From Apostichopus californicus (Eukaryota > Echinodermata > Holothuroidea > Aspidochirotida > Stichopodidae): 40,396 nt of DNA. Every line of letters starts with the position of its first letter. The stretch's first letter is position 1. Made by a program: the position numbers and the translations under genes. The notes beneath the pieces are model-generated. The model saw only the letters and a program-made list of their open reading frames with translations, did no database searches and had not been told where the DNA came from. The stretch covers positions 1 to 40,396 of the forward strand of contig JAIPMN010000658.1 in assembly GCA_020650975.1 (NCBI GenBank). Reading direction: 5' to 3'. Of this stretch, positions 1-14,200 are shown one piece after another.

Positions 1-2135
1 CAAACATCAGTTTTCTTGTTCCTTCACACACAACACTAATGTCCAAAAATTAAATTTCAAATTAAATATTTAAAGGGTCTTCTGTTTTTATTACATTTAT
101 TTTTGTAAGTACTAGAGATAACCTAAATGCAAATCTGAATCTAAACTATTGCAGTCCATAATTATGATGTTAATTAACAGTACTGCTTTGTATCCAGCTT
201 GGAAACAACATGACAAGAAAAGCAATTGGGAAATTGACAAAATTGTCAAAATGGATCATGTAGTGGGTCGACAGGGACAGCGCTAAATATGTTACCAAGT
301 TTTGTAGTTTAGATCAGGGGTCCATATATATGTTGATTGTAGAAAGGTCAATATCCTAATTGCCCAAACCTGCCAATTTGAGGGTTATGTTTACTGATGC
401 TTGAGTCAGCCAACGGTTATGTTACCATTTCCACTGCTGTGGATACACAATGCATTTGTCTGTAGGCTGCATCATGCAGGGGCTTGCTAGATGTTTGTAA
501 GTTTCTTTTTTCTTTTCTTCGTTCCGATAATACTTAACACGGGAATACTCGAGTCAGCCAAGGGTGATGTTTTTCCATGCAACCCAACTACCAAAAGATT
601 TGTATTGATTCAATAAGTATTACTTCCACATTTGTGCATGAGCTTGTCCCATCGACTGGATCCGGAAGTACCATTGACTGACTCCACCAGTTCACCTGTC
701 TTGCTCAAATAGCGTCCACCTGTCCCCGAGTCGAGTTAAAGTTATACTTTACAGGTAGCGATGGGAACGGCCGAGAAGAATAAGTTGTTCCAGGAAACAG
801 TTGATCCTATTGCAGGAAATTATTAACCAACGGCTATTATGTTGATGAGTTGCTAAGCACATGGGTTTAAAATTAGCTACAAAAGACCACGGCCATGGCT
901 GTCAGATTTCCTGGTTGGGAGGACAACCTTCTAAAGACACCATGGGGATAATCAAGAAGGCATTGACTACTGATTTTCTCGTAGTCCTTGAAATTGGCCA
1001 TCCAGTTTTCAGGATGCCTCACGCTTTTTTTCTTCTTGTTTTGGCCATTTGTTGACCAGTAATGACCATGAGGAATATTGGATTCAAGATGTGGAGCTGC
1101 TTTGTTTAAATTAACGTCCATCAAAAATTTATAGCCATTAGTAGATATTACTGAAATATGTATATAGCAAAAGATAGATATTGTCGTTTGCTTAAGTTTC
1201 TAAACGTTAGCCACAACAATGAGTTCAAAATAGCACTTTTACCACAAGTCTTGTGTACAACATGTCTTAGACACTGCACATCTGTCATAAACTGTGATAC
1301 ACTGGGTGCGGACCAGTGTTATGCAACTTATGATCAGGGGACAACTGGAAAGATAATGATGGTCCACCAAATGCAACATGGGCTTGTGAAATTGCCATTT
1401 GGCCTCCAAAAAAAATGAAGGTTGTGTTGCCAAGGTTTGAGTGGTCCTCCTCCACGGTAAATGGCCTTTAATTTAGCTGAGAAACATAAAATATAGAAAT
1501 GACAAGAAGACCTCATGTTTGGACTATTTATCGGCCAAATTAGTGACATTGGTAGATTTCAGATGTGGGATAATCTGATTCAATATACCTTTCATTGGGT
1601 AGGAGTGGTCACCAGAGGCAGAAAAGTTGAGAAACACTGGTGTAGACTTTGTGTCGATATTTTATATTAGCTTACTTGGAGAAAGCTTTGTTGAATTGTA
1701 AATTTCTCTGGAATATAGGATTGGAGAATATGCCGGACCTGGTTGCCCCCATGTCTTCTTCCCAACCTTCCACTTTTCTCTTGAGGTCTTTTGCGTGAGA
1801 AATCTTCAAGTCATGAGGGGATACTCTTGTCATTTTGACTCCCGAATGACACATTTTGGACAATACGTGTGTGATTGTGATAACTGGTTTGCATATAATA
1901 GCCTTTCTAACAATGGATAAGATTTTATTCACATCAGTGTATTATAAATAACAGGAAAAAAAACCGACTTATTCCATGAAAAGTTCATAATCATGTTTCA
2001 TATTGAAGTCATCTTTTCATCGATGTTTTATTCTTCATAATCAGATCATTTGTTTGCATTGGTTTTGTGTTATACTGAAAGTAAAATGTGTTATAATATT
2101 TTTCCATCTGTTTTTTTGTTTTCGTTTTGTTTTAG
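1..2135 (+). other. Intron of hemicentin upstream of the first visible exon (partial)
   Basis: AT-rich non-coding sequence ending in a T-rich tract and AG acceptor at 2134-2135. No exon for the VWA metal-binding motif (DxTGS) is visible, so earlier exons lie outside. A phrase of about 20 bases beginning GAGTCAGCCAA occurs near 403 and again near 550. The only clear element is the MITE at 1314-1639. Confidence 0.7.
1314..1639. mobile_element. hAT-like non-autonomous MITE
   Basis: The left end begins CAGTGTTATGCAACTT and the right end, read on the other strand, begins CAGTGTTTCTCAACTT, so the two termini are similar inverted repeats of the CAGTG hAT type. The flanks are 8-base near-duplicates, GTGCGGAC (1306-1313) and GTGTAGAC (1640-1647), matching the 8-base target duplication of hAT elements. 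About 326 bases, no transposase frame. Confidence 0.65.
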
Positions 2136-2258
2136 GTTGTGTTTGTATTGACTGGCGACTGTAATAATTCTGCACACGAGGGTTACACAGCCTATGAACA
2201 GATTGCAGCTACCAGCTCTGGTCAGGTCTTCCACTTAAATAAGTCAGATGTCGAAGAG
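2136..2258 (+). CDS. HMCN1: Hemicentin exon: VWA domain, C-terminal part 1
   Basis: Encodes 41 residues starting VVFVLTGDC and containing [10 protein letters not shown], which is the late part of the hemicentin VWA domain and nearly the same as human HMCN1 ([19 protein letters not shown], from memory). Acceptor TTTTAG, donor GAG|GTGAGG, phase 0 at both ends. The frame has no preceding Met here; it continues from an upstream exon outside the window. Confidence 0.93.
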
Positions 2259-5200
2259 GTGAGGTTCTTTAGAATCTACTTTACCTCCCCTCTTACGTGT
2301 AAGGTTTGGGGAGTGTTAAAGAAATCTGCTTAACTTTAAAGATTTACTTTAAGACTAACTTTTTTGAGTGATGATAAGTATTTTTTGGATGTATTTTTTG
2401 GATCTATATTTATATGTATTTGTATTTATATTTCGGATTTATATTTGTATTAATATGTATTTTTTTAAAGTATCTTTTGGAGTGATGATAAGTATTCCAG
2501 AGACTTGCCTTTAATTTTTTGAATGAATATTTGGTCATTTTAATTGTTATAACTCTAGAAATTATTAGAGTCATTTTCCATCAACTTTTTTTTTTTAAAG
2601 TTGAGCTGTCTCTTTCTCTCTCTAGGTTTTGAAATTTGTAGAATTATCCGTCCAGACTAGAAAAGTCCACCTGATCTCGACTGACATGAGCCAGGGTGCA
2701 GTTCAATACCACTGGTTACCCGTGGATACCAGGTTACGACAGTTCATCATTTCCCTGAGTGGAGACAACCCTAATATCATGCTCAGAGCCCCAAATGGTA
2801 CTTGCTTGATTGTAGAATTTGATGTATTATTTCAACATTCACATGTATAAATATATATATATATATATATAAATATAGGCATTTTCCTTCAGTTGATCAA
2901 TTCTTTTCAGTTATAATATATATTATATATATAATATAATATATATTTCAGTTAAGTATAAAGGATGTACAGTATTTGCAGTCAATTTCAGTTATTTTGT
3001 CCACAACATGATATGCAAATGATTTACATATCTATACAGAAATATAAGGACACAAACAATGTTGTTAGAGGGACTTAGGAGTGAAACGGAAAGAATCATC
3101 ACTCGATGATACAAACATTCAACCGAGACTGTCTTACATAGTTAATGTCACGTGATACAAAACACTTTGTAAATTGTTACGTATAGTTTCGGCAGGTAAA
3201 CCACAAATCTATGTACATCAAAAGTGGAATCCGATGACCCTCAAGTAAGAGTGTAAAATTCACATATTAATGTTTCAAGTTTCCCATGTCACATTAAATT
3301 TGTTTAACAGTTGATCCTAAGACTTGACATTTTCAAGTGGTCCTGGGGATGGGGGGGGGTACTTATTTTAAATATTCCTCTTCCCCCTGATGGATAATGT
3401 TAATTCACCTTCCCATGTACTATTGTCAAATTGGTAAAAGGCATTGACTTATTGAAGTTGTAAAAGCAATTGTCTCAGGAAGATCAGGGATTGGAAGGGA
3501 TCCCAACCCCTTCCCCATCCCCACCCCCAAGGTAAAAAAACTTTTTTATGGAGGAGTATCAATTTTTTGTTTGTGTTATCATTGTCATCAACAGGTGATA
3601 TAATACCTGTGGTACCAAATAGTCCAGAAAATCCACCAGCTGGTCCATACTTAGAAGAATTGTTAACTCTAGGAAAAGCGTACATTGTTGCCATTCGGAA
3701 TTCCACACCGGGAATTTACCGCTTGAACGTCAGCAGTACATCGACGAGTACCCTCCGTGTGCAAGGAATCAGTCTGTTAGATTTCAAGTTTGGTTTTTCA
3801 AGGGATAGGACGACCAACTTGAATCGTACAAGCAGGCTTCCTTTGAGAGGTAGGTTATTTTGGTTCCCCTCCCCACACCCAACTGTTTGTTTGGTCGATA
3901 AACGGTTCTTTTTCGTTCATTTCCTTGTATTCTTTACTGCTCTGCTTAAACTCAAACTGGCTGTCAACATATCTGCACAATAACTGCATAGGGGGGGGGG
4001 GAGGGGTTTAGCGCTGGGGGGAGGTTAGGATAGGATAATAACAGATAGTTATATAACCAAGCCAAACCATACATATTAAAAGAAGATAAATCTGGTGGAT
4101 GCCCCCCCCCAAACCTTTTCATCCTATCCCACCGCCTCCATTTTCCCCATCCCCATTCCACCTCCACTTTCTCCCCCTCCAACTTCCCCACCCCCTTTCC
4201 ACCCCCAGCCCTAGTGATACGTACCACAATCCTTCACACGTACAGTAGGTCGTTACAGGCGGTACAGTAAGTGATTACCTGCTTTTGACTGGGATTATGA
4301 TATCGATTGCTGTTTGAACGTGTGCTACTTTAAAACATTTACAGGGGTACGGTCCCAGCTCCTCATCTCGGCGGATCAGCTTCTCCCGAGAGGATACCTG
4401 AAGAAAGTTGAATTTCTGAATCTGCAAGGGCACATCATCCCCGGCCACGAGTACACCCTGGAGCCCGATCCGACCCAGCACGGGATCTACACCGTCTCTG
4501 ACATCATCCCCCCCGGCGATTACTTCCACATCCGAGTCAAGGGCATCGATCACCAGAATTACAACTTCCAGCGAATCACAGCCGCAGCGGTCAGCCCACT
4601 GGTTCCTGGTGAGTCGGAATTTTGTAGAATTTTCAAACTCTAAAATCGATATATTCTAGATTCCCATAAATCCATTTTTTTCCCGCAACACGGATTGGAT
4701 AATTTTTTTTGTAGGCCGATAATGTTTTAATGTGGATTTTCACTCTGTGACCGTCTTATATGTCAACGTCTCGTGGTATCCGGCGATGACTACTTCTCAT
4801 TCATCCGTTGAATTATTACCATCCGTCCGTTTCCAGTCCCATAACCGCAGTGTTTCCAACAGCTGTTGAGATGATGCTTTTGCTGTGCTTATGGAAAACT
4901 GTCCCCTCCTTAAAATGGAAGTTTAAATTTTTATTCTTCTGTCAGTGAGTGAAATAAAAGCTGACATTAAACATTCTATCATCTATCGTGGAAGCAATAT
5001 GGCAGATTTCTACTTGCTCTTGAAGGCGTTGGGTCTTGTACTCGCACCTACCGAAAAAATGTTGATAGTTATCATATGTTTATATCGACCCATTATTAAG
5101 TACTAACAGAAGAACAGACACCAGGTGGGTAGTTTGAGACCGCTCGGCTTCCCCTTGAAGTAAAGATTAAGATCATTATTATCTGAGGTACATTAACATC

Positions 5201-8200
5201 GCACGCATGGCATCGCATTTTTTTCCCCCATTCTTTTTTTATCCATCTTTATATTTATTTTGTTGTTTGAATGTCTGCCCGCCGACACCTTTTTGCCTTC
5301 ATGGTTGTTTGCATCGATGCAGACGAGAAATTGTTTGTGGAAGTTGGGCTTAGGGTGTTGACAAAATGGATCATCGCCTGGCCAGGTGATGACCCCAGTA
5401 ATGGCCGTGCGTGTCTGTTACCATGGTGATGGTTTTTTGTTATACTGGATGCCTGAATTGTCTGTCTGGATTGAACAGCATAAGACAATCTCAATGTTGA
5501 ATTTAAGAAACTGAGCACTGTATTGTCGAAAATTTAAATAAATAGTCTTCAATATTCTCTGTCTGGCTTTGGTGATGTAGATGGATAAAAAAAAAATTGA
5601 GGAAGATCAAGTGAATACTGCAAAATTCCTTTTTCCTTTTTGTGTTGTCATGAAATTTCACAAAGGAAATAGTGATGAAAAGGTCATAACATACTTTGTA
5701 CCTCTTGATGTCAAACAATTTCTGCAGCCAACGGGTCAGTCCATAACGGTCAATTAAGTCGATCACGGAAAATTTTTGTAAAGTGGCATTTGATTGGAAG
5801 TGCGTTTCCCTTGGTAACCCGGTGGATACAATCGTAAAGTAAGTAGCACTGTACAATTTTTTTTTTTTTTCAGATGCTCCGTTGCCTAGAATGGCAGCTA
5901 GGACACCCGGATTCTTTGGAAAGATGGCCACGCTTAGATGTTTTGTGGATAGCATGCTTCCGTTTACCGTAGAGTGGAGGAAAGGAGAAGAAGTGATTGG
6001 GATGACCGATCAGTTCAGGTACCATCACAAAACTACTCATCAGAATAACTATTAACTCCTTCAATTCTGTTTTGCTTTCTTGACAGTCATTCACTCTCTC
6101 TCTATGTCGTTCTCTGCAAAGTCATATAACAGATGATAATTACGAACGAAAAATGTTTTATTATAAAGTATCTTTTTTATCCCTTGATCCTTTCAATCAA
6201 TTTGAGTGAAGCATAATTCCCTGCACAATCTGTACAAGTTAGTCAAACATTATCATCTCACCACCTTCTCACCCCCAGTGTTATGGTGGTGGAGAACGTA
6301 CCCCCCAAAATGTTCAGTTCCCCCCGGTGAAATTTGCCATGCCCAAAAAAAAACCTTTGGCAGGAAGTGACATAAGTTTTTTGAATGCTATAGACAGAAT
6401 TTACTTACTTCTACCTCTAAACTTCTGCTGACTTGAAGCTGATATAAGTTCTAGAAATGGTGAAAACCCCGAAGCTTCCGGGGTGGGGGGGGGGCCTTAA
6501 CCCCTTGACCCCTACCAGTGATGTGTCACTTGCCATCTCCTTTACTCATGATGTATTTGGCATATTCAGGTATATATTTTTTTGCTGAATTTTCGTTACC
6601 AGTGAGAGTTCCCTTGTTGAGTATGATGTCGGTAACGCCCACAGCCAAGTGGAAGGTATCTACTCATGTATCGCACACAGCAGGGACATGGAAAAACCTT
6701 TGATGGGTAGAGCAGACACATTCCTAGACGTCACAGGTAGGGTGCCTAAGTATTCAAAGAATACACCACCTGCAGTTGCAGTCATGGTAATTAGTGTCAT
6801 TAAAACGACTCAGAAACACCTTTTTGATATCGTTAAAAGAACAAAATTTGTCAATTGCCGATTATGCCAAATTAATGTATCCTTTGCAGGTATGGACAGT
6901 ATATCAAAGTTTACTCTTTAAATGACAACTTTGCAAATGACTTGGACACTGCCTTGACAACCTTTGGAATACCTTCAATGTGAACTGTTGCATTCACGAT
7001 GTTGTCACCGTGCACTAACAGACCTAAGAAGGCTAAAAGTGAAGTTTGGATTTTAAGATTTTGTAAAATACTTGGCATCGTTGAATTTTCTTGCAAGGAG
7101 TGACAGGTCTTGATAATTGCTTCCCGTAACAGAACCGCCCCCAAGAATTCTACCTCCAAGCAACGTGACGACGGTACCCGGTCGGGACGCCATTCTGACT
7201 TGTGACATTTCCAGCACGGTCCCGTATAACGTCACATGGGATAGACCTGGCAGCTCGCATTCCCTTCGACTCAACACCAGAGTTCATCTCCTGAGAAGCG
7301 GGTCGCTCATCATCAGGGACGTTCGTCAGGAGGACACCGGGAGTTACCGTTGCATCGCCAGAAACGAGGGAGGGTACAGCTTTGACTACGTTCCCCTCCT
7401 CATTCAAGGTTTGTGCCGTATTCACCATGATTGAAAGATCTAGAGCTTTTCTCTTTTTGACTTGCAATGTTCAAATGGCATCTGCAGGTCATCGCGTATT
7501 GCCCCTCCCTATAATATGCAGGCATGAGCTTTCTCCGAGAATTCACGGAATATCCGTGATTTTTGTTCTATCTCGGGGACAAAACTATTATCCTAACACA
7601 CTGTAGCATATTCAAACTGGAGCCTATACCGCAAGTTTTGCAAAGTGTGATTTTTTTAATCCCAGTCTCATCCCTGAATATGCTAGATGTCAAATAATGG
7701 TCACTCGTTCAACAAGCATTTTAAATTCTAAATGTATATATGTATATATATACATTCGTTTGATGAAATCCAGAAGGTAGTCTTCTGTTAGACATAGTTT
7801 GGATAACACTCGGCAGATTTTGGATAAATCGCTGGCAGATTGTTGACAAAGCACACACATAGCTGCTTCACACTATTGAGATACATGCATGATTTGAGAG
7901 ACAAGAAAACAGAAAAGAAAAAAACTGATTGAGTAGATGTGTGTATCTTTCAAAGTTACAGAATTTTGACACATGTATAGCACTTCAAATTATTTCCGAC
8001 GTTCTTCTATTCCTACAGAGCCACCTGAAGCTTTTGCCCTTCAGCCCAATGTGACCTTCATGGCGTGGGACAACACTACCCTCACCTGCACTGCTACCGG
8101 TATACCGACACCCAGGATTACATGGACCAAGGACGGCCTACCTCTGCCAGACGACTCTCGAGTGGTCGACTCTGGGGACGGAAGACTGTTCCTTAGAAGT

Positions 8201-11200
8201 ATGACCCCGAGTCTGGCTGGTATTTATACCTGTCACGCTATAAACGATGCAGGCGCCAGTGAGATACCCATTTATGTCTCCTACTCAGGTAAGACAAACT
8301 ATCACAGATCGGGGGAAGGGACTGGGGGCTTGGGTGGGTGTGTGGGTATTGGTATTGTCTTATATGACAAGAAATGCAAGCATTCCCCATGTGTTTTTTT
8401 TCTTCAATAATTTCAGAGGTACCGTACATCACACGTGGTGAGAACGAGTATTTGGTGGCACCCGATCAGAGGGCAACCCTCCATTGTAGGGCCACGGGGA
8501 GCCCCCCGCCAAAGATCATGTGGTTCAAGAATAACATGGACCTCAGCACCTCCCATTACACCCAAGTCACAGAGGAAGGCGACCTCATCATCATGAGCGC
8601 CCACGTCTATGACCAGGGAGAGTACATGTGTGTGGCAGCTAACGAGGCTGGCAGCGACTCCATGCCCGTCAATCTCTTCGTTGGAGGTATTTCAAGATTC
8701 AAACAACCACAAATCATATTATCATATATATCAAGACAAACACATATATTATTAACATATATATAAAACATACATATTATATTAACATATTATGATATTT
8801 ATCAAACAAACAAACAACAAGTTAAATCAAGATAACCATTTGATAGATTCCTTCAGTAAGAAATGTTTCCGGTAGATCAGATGTAGGTGACCAATTTTTG
8901 ACTTATCTAGCATAAATTTGGAGGCGATTCTGATGGCTTTGACCTCTGAACTCTACTCTTCTTTGTGTTGTCTAGCTGAACCTGAGATCATCCTGGCACC
9001 TAGCCGAAACACCGGGGATGACTACGGTCAGAACGTGACCCTGCCCTGCCTCGCCCAGGGTTACCCTAAGCCCACCATACGTTGGGAGAAAGTAGGAGCG
9101 GAGGGATTCCTCACGGAGAGTAGCAGGATGGATGTTTTACCCAGTGGTTATCTCGTCATTCATGGTAACAAGGAAAACCTGTTTTTATTTGCACTTTAAA
9201 TGCTCGTGTTCACTTTATTACTTTAATTAGAATTGGTTTTGTTAGTTGCTTTTCTTTGATTGTCATTAAAACTTATAATTAGAATATCCTGTTATAATCG
9301 GTATTACCTCATATTTTGATCATTAAAGTGAAATCATCAAGTTACCCTGCGATTTATATTTTGCGCAAAGATCAAACTGGGTGTGTCAGGTATAAAAGAA
9401 CACTTTATAATTGCAAGCTTCAAATTTCTTTTTCACTCTTACCTAGTAAGTCATGTAAACACTGTAAATTGTAAATCAAATAGTTGGTGCCTTTGTAAAC
9501 TGCAAGGTTGAAGTTCGTATTGCAAGAGGCTGCGTCTTAAATGTGTCCCAACATTATAAACGAAATATCCAGGTAACATGATTTTACCTCGCCGTCCGAC
9601 GATAACGTCGGTATTTTCTGTAAAGTATCCTCAGATATCTTTGTATAAGTGAGCCTGTAGTCTGTTAAATCTTCTCTTGGAATGGATCTCTTATAAAAAT
9701 ATAAAAATTGTTTTATTTTTGTTATTTGTTATTTTTGTTATAATTTATATTTTATATTTATATTTATATTTTATATTTATATTTGTTATTTTTGTTATAA
9801 TTTATATTTTATATTTATATTTATATTTATATTTTATAATTTATATTTATATTTGTTATTTTTGTTATAATTTGTTATAATTTGTTATTTTTGTCTGTCA
9901 TTGCAGAACTGGCTGTCGACGACAGAGGGACGTACATTTGCCACGCAGAAAACGCATTCGGTGTGGACACAGCAGTGACACAGTTGAGAGTTACTGGTCT
10001 AGGTAAGAAGTTTTTATTACTCCAGACCAATTACATGATATCTGTTTAAATGAGGAATGAAGACAAAATGAAGACAGAAAGACAAAATCCATTGCAAAAG
10101 GTTTCCTTAATGTAAGAGAAGGTTTTGCGACGCACCTTTTTCCATGGCAAGACTTAATGCTCTGAAACGTAGTTTTTACTGCAATGCAGGAAGATAACTT
10201 GTATGCTGAAACATTAGCAAAAAAAAAAAGAAAAAAGAAATACAAAGTGAACATCTACATGCTTTCTTGAACTGTCATACCAAACAAACAAATAAACAAA
10301 CAATAAATTAGTAAGAACAAAGAAGCAAGATGCTCCGGGTTATTTTGTCTGCCTCCAGTTTTCGTTTACGCAGGTCTTTTTTCGTCTTGTTTCGTACTTA
10401 GTCCAACCGAGTATCAGTGCGGTCAGCCCCCGGGAGATCGTCACCGCCAGCAACAAAGTGTCGCTCCTCTGCGAGGTCGTCATGGGAAACCCCCCTCCGA
10501 GCATCGAATGGTACCGGGACGGTAGTCCCATGGACTTTGAGGTGGGCAGGCATCGTCTCGAGGAGGGCCGTCTGGTCATCGAGAGTGTCCTGGTGAGCGA
10601 CGGTGGGAGGTACACGTGCATCGCAACGAACGAAGTCGGTAATGCCAGCGTTACCACACAACTCATTGTCCAAGGTATGTCAATGAAGTAGGCGGTTTCC
10701 TGCTTTATTATCTTCATTTAGATGTTTGTTGAAGGCGTCCATATACCTTATGCAATTTGAAAATAAAATGGAAATTTATGTGTTTTTTTCCCTTTTTTTT
10801 CTGGTAACGGTCACAACCTAAATGTGGGTTAGTTACTGTCTCAATGTAAGGTGAATGGGTTAAGCTGTTTTGTTTTTCGTGCAGATGCTTTCATCTTGGT
10901 TGGCTCTTCTTAAAAATGACATAATACTTAGCAAAAGATGATGCAACTTTGCTTTGTACTAAGTACAGAAAAAAATGCAAAAACAGTAGATTGAAATTTT
11001 TTGTGCCCACATATTGTCCGTCAATTTCGTTTTAAGAGTTTTACTACCAGACTGATGCACAAAGAACAGACACCTTTGCTGTTGCTGGCAATTTTGATAA
11101 TGCTGTTCACCTACATGTTCTCTCCATGAAATCCTCTACAGTTCCCCCAACAATTCTGGAGGACGTCAAGCAGAGCTACACGGTCATCGAGACCAAATCG

Positions 11201-14200
11201 GTGCAACTGAACTGTCCAGCGGAGGGATTCCCTAGACCGCAGATCCAGTGGTTATTTAACGGAGAACCAATCTCAAACAACGGCCTCGACCACTTTGTCG
11301 ACGACCAGGGTTCCCTGTCCATTCCATTCGCGGCCAGCGAGAACGGTGGCACCTACACCTGTAAGGTGGTGAATCCAGCCGGCCAGGTGTCACTCGACAT
11401 AGCATTGCACGTGTTGGGTAAGTAAGAACGGAGATGCATTATCATAGGTTGGATCATTAAAGTGGGTCATATGATTTAATAATCAAAAGAGGACTTTGGA
11501 GCTTGTTTACTGATGTTAGAGGATGTTAGAGAGATGACTAAAGCCTATGTGTTTCTGCTTCATATCTTTGCAGTCATGTCTTCATATATGACCACCAGCT
11601 GTCCAGCCAGCCACCCACCCACATAGTCAAATAGAAATGTTTCTCTTTGGAGAATGATTTGATTTGAATATCTCTTTTGAATAATTAAATCGGCGGTAAT
11701 TATTCATGTCGGGCTCTCTCTCTCTGTCATATTTGACAAATTGTGATAATTTTGAAATCCGTTGCAGTGGAACACGATCGAAAACCACAAAACGTTCGCT
11801 CGCTGTTTATTGTTTCTTCTAACCTCTCGTTTCTTTCTTCCTCTTCCTCCCAAATCTCTCATTCTTGCAGTTCCTCCTTCCATCGACGGTCCAGACTCGT
11901 CAATATCCCTGAACACCACCGAATTCAACCCGGTGACGCTCCCCTGCGTGGTCAGGAGCAACCCCCCGTCCGAGATCCGATGGACCAGGAACGGCGAGCC
12001 GGTGCCCTTCTCGGGCAGGAACTACTACCAGTCATCCAGTGGATCTCTGATCTTCCAGAGGGTGGAGGAATCCGACAGGGGTTACTACGTGTGCATCGCC
12101 ACCAACCAGGCTGGCAACACCACCAAGATTGTGGAGCTAGAGGTTCACGGTAAGGGAAGATTAACTCTGCCTCACAAGGGATGCTTCAGTTTTTTGTTGT
12201 CGATAATACCTGAAAAACATTCCAAAGCCCCAGAGGAAGAATGGTCTGTTTGACTTCAGGATATATGTGTTTACCAAAGACAAAATTTTCTGACCACTAG
12301 AATAATACAGGGGAATGAAGTGAGGTCATCTTTGTGAATTTTATTTATTTTCAGTGATACTTTCATAAATTTTTTGAACAGTGCTAGATATAAAATTTGG
12401 TCTTCTTCCGTCCACTTGTTGCAGTGACTCCTCAGCTTATATGGGCCGCATTTTCATTCTCTAATAAAAATGATTTATCAAATGTACAGTGAGCAGGGAT
12501 GTGCCCATGCTGGGCGGAACTGGGCGGCCCCGCCAAGCACTAAAAATTACCGCCCAGCACTGTCTTAAAAATTGTGAATCCCGCCCAGCACTATTTTCAT
12601 CTAAAATCCCGACAATCCGAACAATATATTTCACACAAAAAAATTTAAAAATGTAAATTGTTAGCAAAACTAGTGCCAGCATTTGGCATCTGAGCACCTT
12701 CAAATATTTCTCAAACGGGAGGGGGACACCTCCTCCCACTTAGACCCTCCCCCAGGATGGCGATCAGTATACCCAGCACTCTGGGCACATCCCTGAGTGA
12801 GTGGTATTTAAATATGTCGATTCTTGAAATGATCTCTGCGTTTCACTTCATCAGTCGTCCCGAGAATCAGAGAGGCGGACGACGAGGCCAGTGTCATCGT
12901 CGGGGAAATGCTGAGCCTGGAGTGCAACGCCTATGGTAACCCGGCACCCGAGATCAGTTGGCAAAAGGACGGGACCAAGGTCAAATTCCACAAACGGAGG
13001 TTCGTCAAGGAGGACAGCGGCGCGTTCACCATACGCAACACCCGTCCCGGAGATCAGGGCACGTACACCTGTATAGCTACGAACGATGCCGGAGCGGACA
13101 GGAGAGTCGTACGTGTTAGCGTATTCAGTGAGTAGAAAACACTCGACCGAGAAAATATTTACTCCATCTCGGCTCTTGATTTGCCTATGCGAATGTATTT
13201 TTTTGGTGTACAATAGTGACTTCAGAAACAGAAAGCCAGATATTTGTAGTTTTTTTTTCTCAGGTTATGTACTTTAAATATTTAAATTTTTAAAATCTCT
13301 GTATGTAGTAGATGAATAGCACCACTGGACGCTATGGCAGTACCACGATGTGAGGGTCATGGCTCTGCAGTGGTACAAGATATCTGGACTTTTTCATTTA
13401 TGGTTATTTTTCATCATTTTTGTGTGCCTTTGTTAGACAGTAATTAGGATGCCAAGTTGGTTTTACAAAGAGGGATGGATGATATCAGTTAAGCCTTTGC
13501 ATGGTTAGTTCAGTGGTGTAGAAGTTATTTTGGGGAAAGTTGGTGCCCCAGATATTACAAACTAACATTTTCTCCACCATTTTTGGCTTCTAAGGTTGGC
13601 AACCATTACAAGCTTACACGACTCTCTGGTAGAACCCAAAATAAAAGCTTTCCTATTTTAATTCATCATATTAGAATAACATGGTTATGTCTCCAAACAA
13701 ATGTAAACAAGAACCGATGAAAATTATCATTGCTGCAGTTCAACATTTAAAGATAAGTAACCCCAATAGTTCAAATTTTGTGTTTGTCTGTCATTTGTTG
13801 AGACCACAGAGTTGATAACTTCAGGTATGGGCTGTGTTATATGATTTGAAATACCAAGATAGGTTTATAAGTATTAGTACTTGTTGGGTTACAGTAGCTT
13901 ACCAACTAGCTACTTGTTGGGTCTTACCTATTATATTAACTAAAATCACTCTAAACTTTGAGGAATACGGTATCCCTGGTCTCCATGTCTTCTTGACTAA
14001 AATAGTCGTGCCCTCTTCATTTTAACCGGCAAAACACCACAAATAAAGATTTGAAGGTTACTACCTATGGGTTTCGGTTTCAAGTATAAACCACCTCCTT
14101 CGTATTGACACCCTCCTCTTTGGTCGATGTGGACAAAAACGTCTCTCTTATACTTTTATTCACACCGACAGTTGCTCCAAACGTCACAGACTCGTTTCAG

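Noticed and set aside
1-2135. Search for the VWA N-terminal exons (metal-binding motif) and a promoter
   Set aside because: No frame shows the motif or a signal peptide; the open frames here are short and unrelated, so they are taken as intron noise.
5503-5955. Minus-strand frame of 150 codons
   Set aside because: Low-complexity composition, overlaps the Ig1 exon antisense, no recognisable domain.
9677-9880. Hydrophobic frame resembling a membrane segment
   Set aside because: Product of the TTTATAT low-complexity repeat.
13505-13560. CAGTGGTGTAGAAG as a possible hAT transposon end
   Set aside because: No inverted partner or target duplication was found in the intron.
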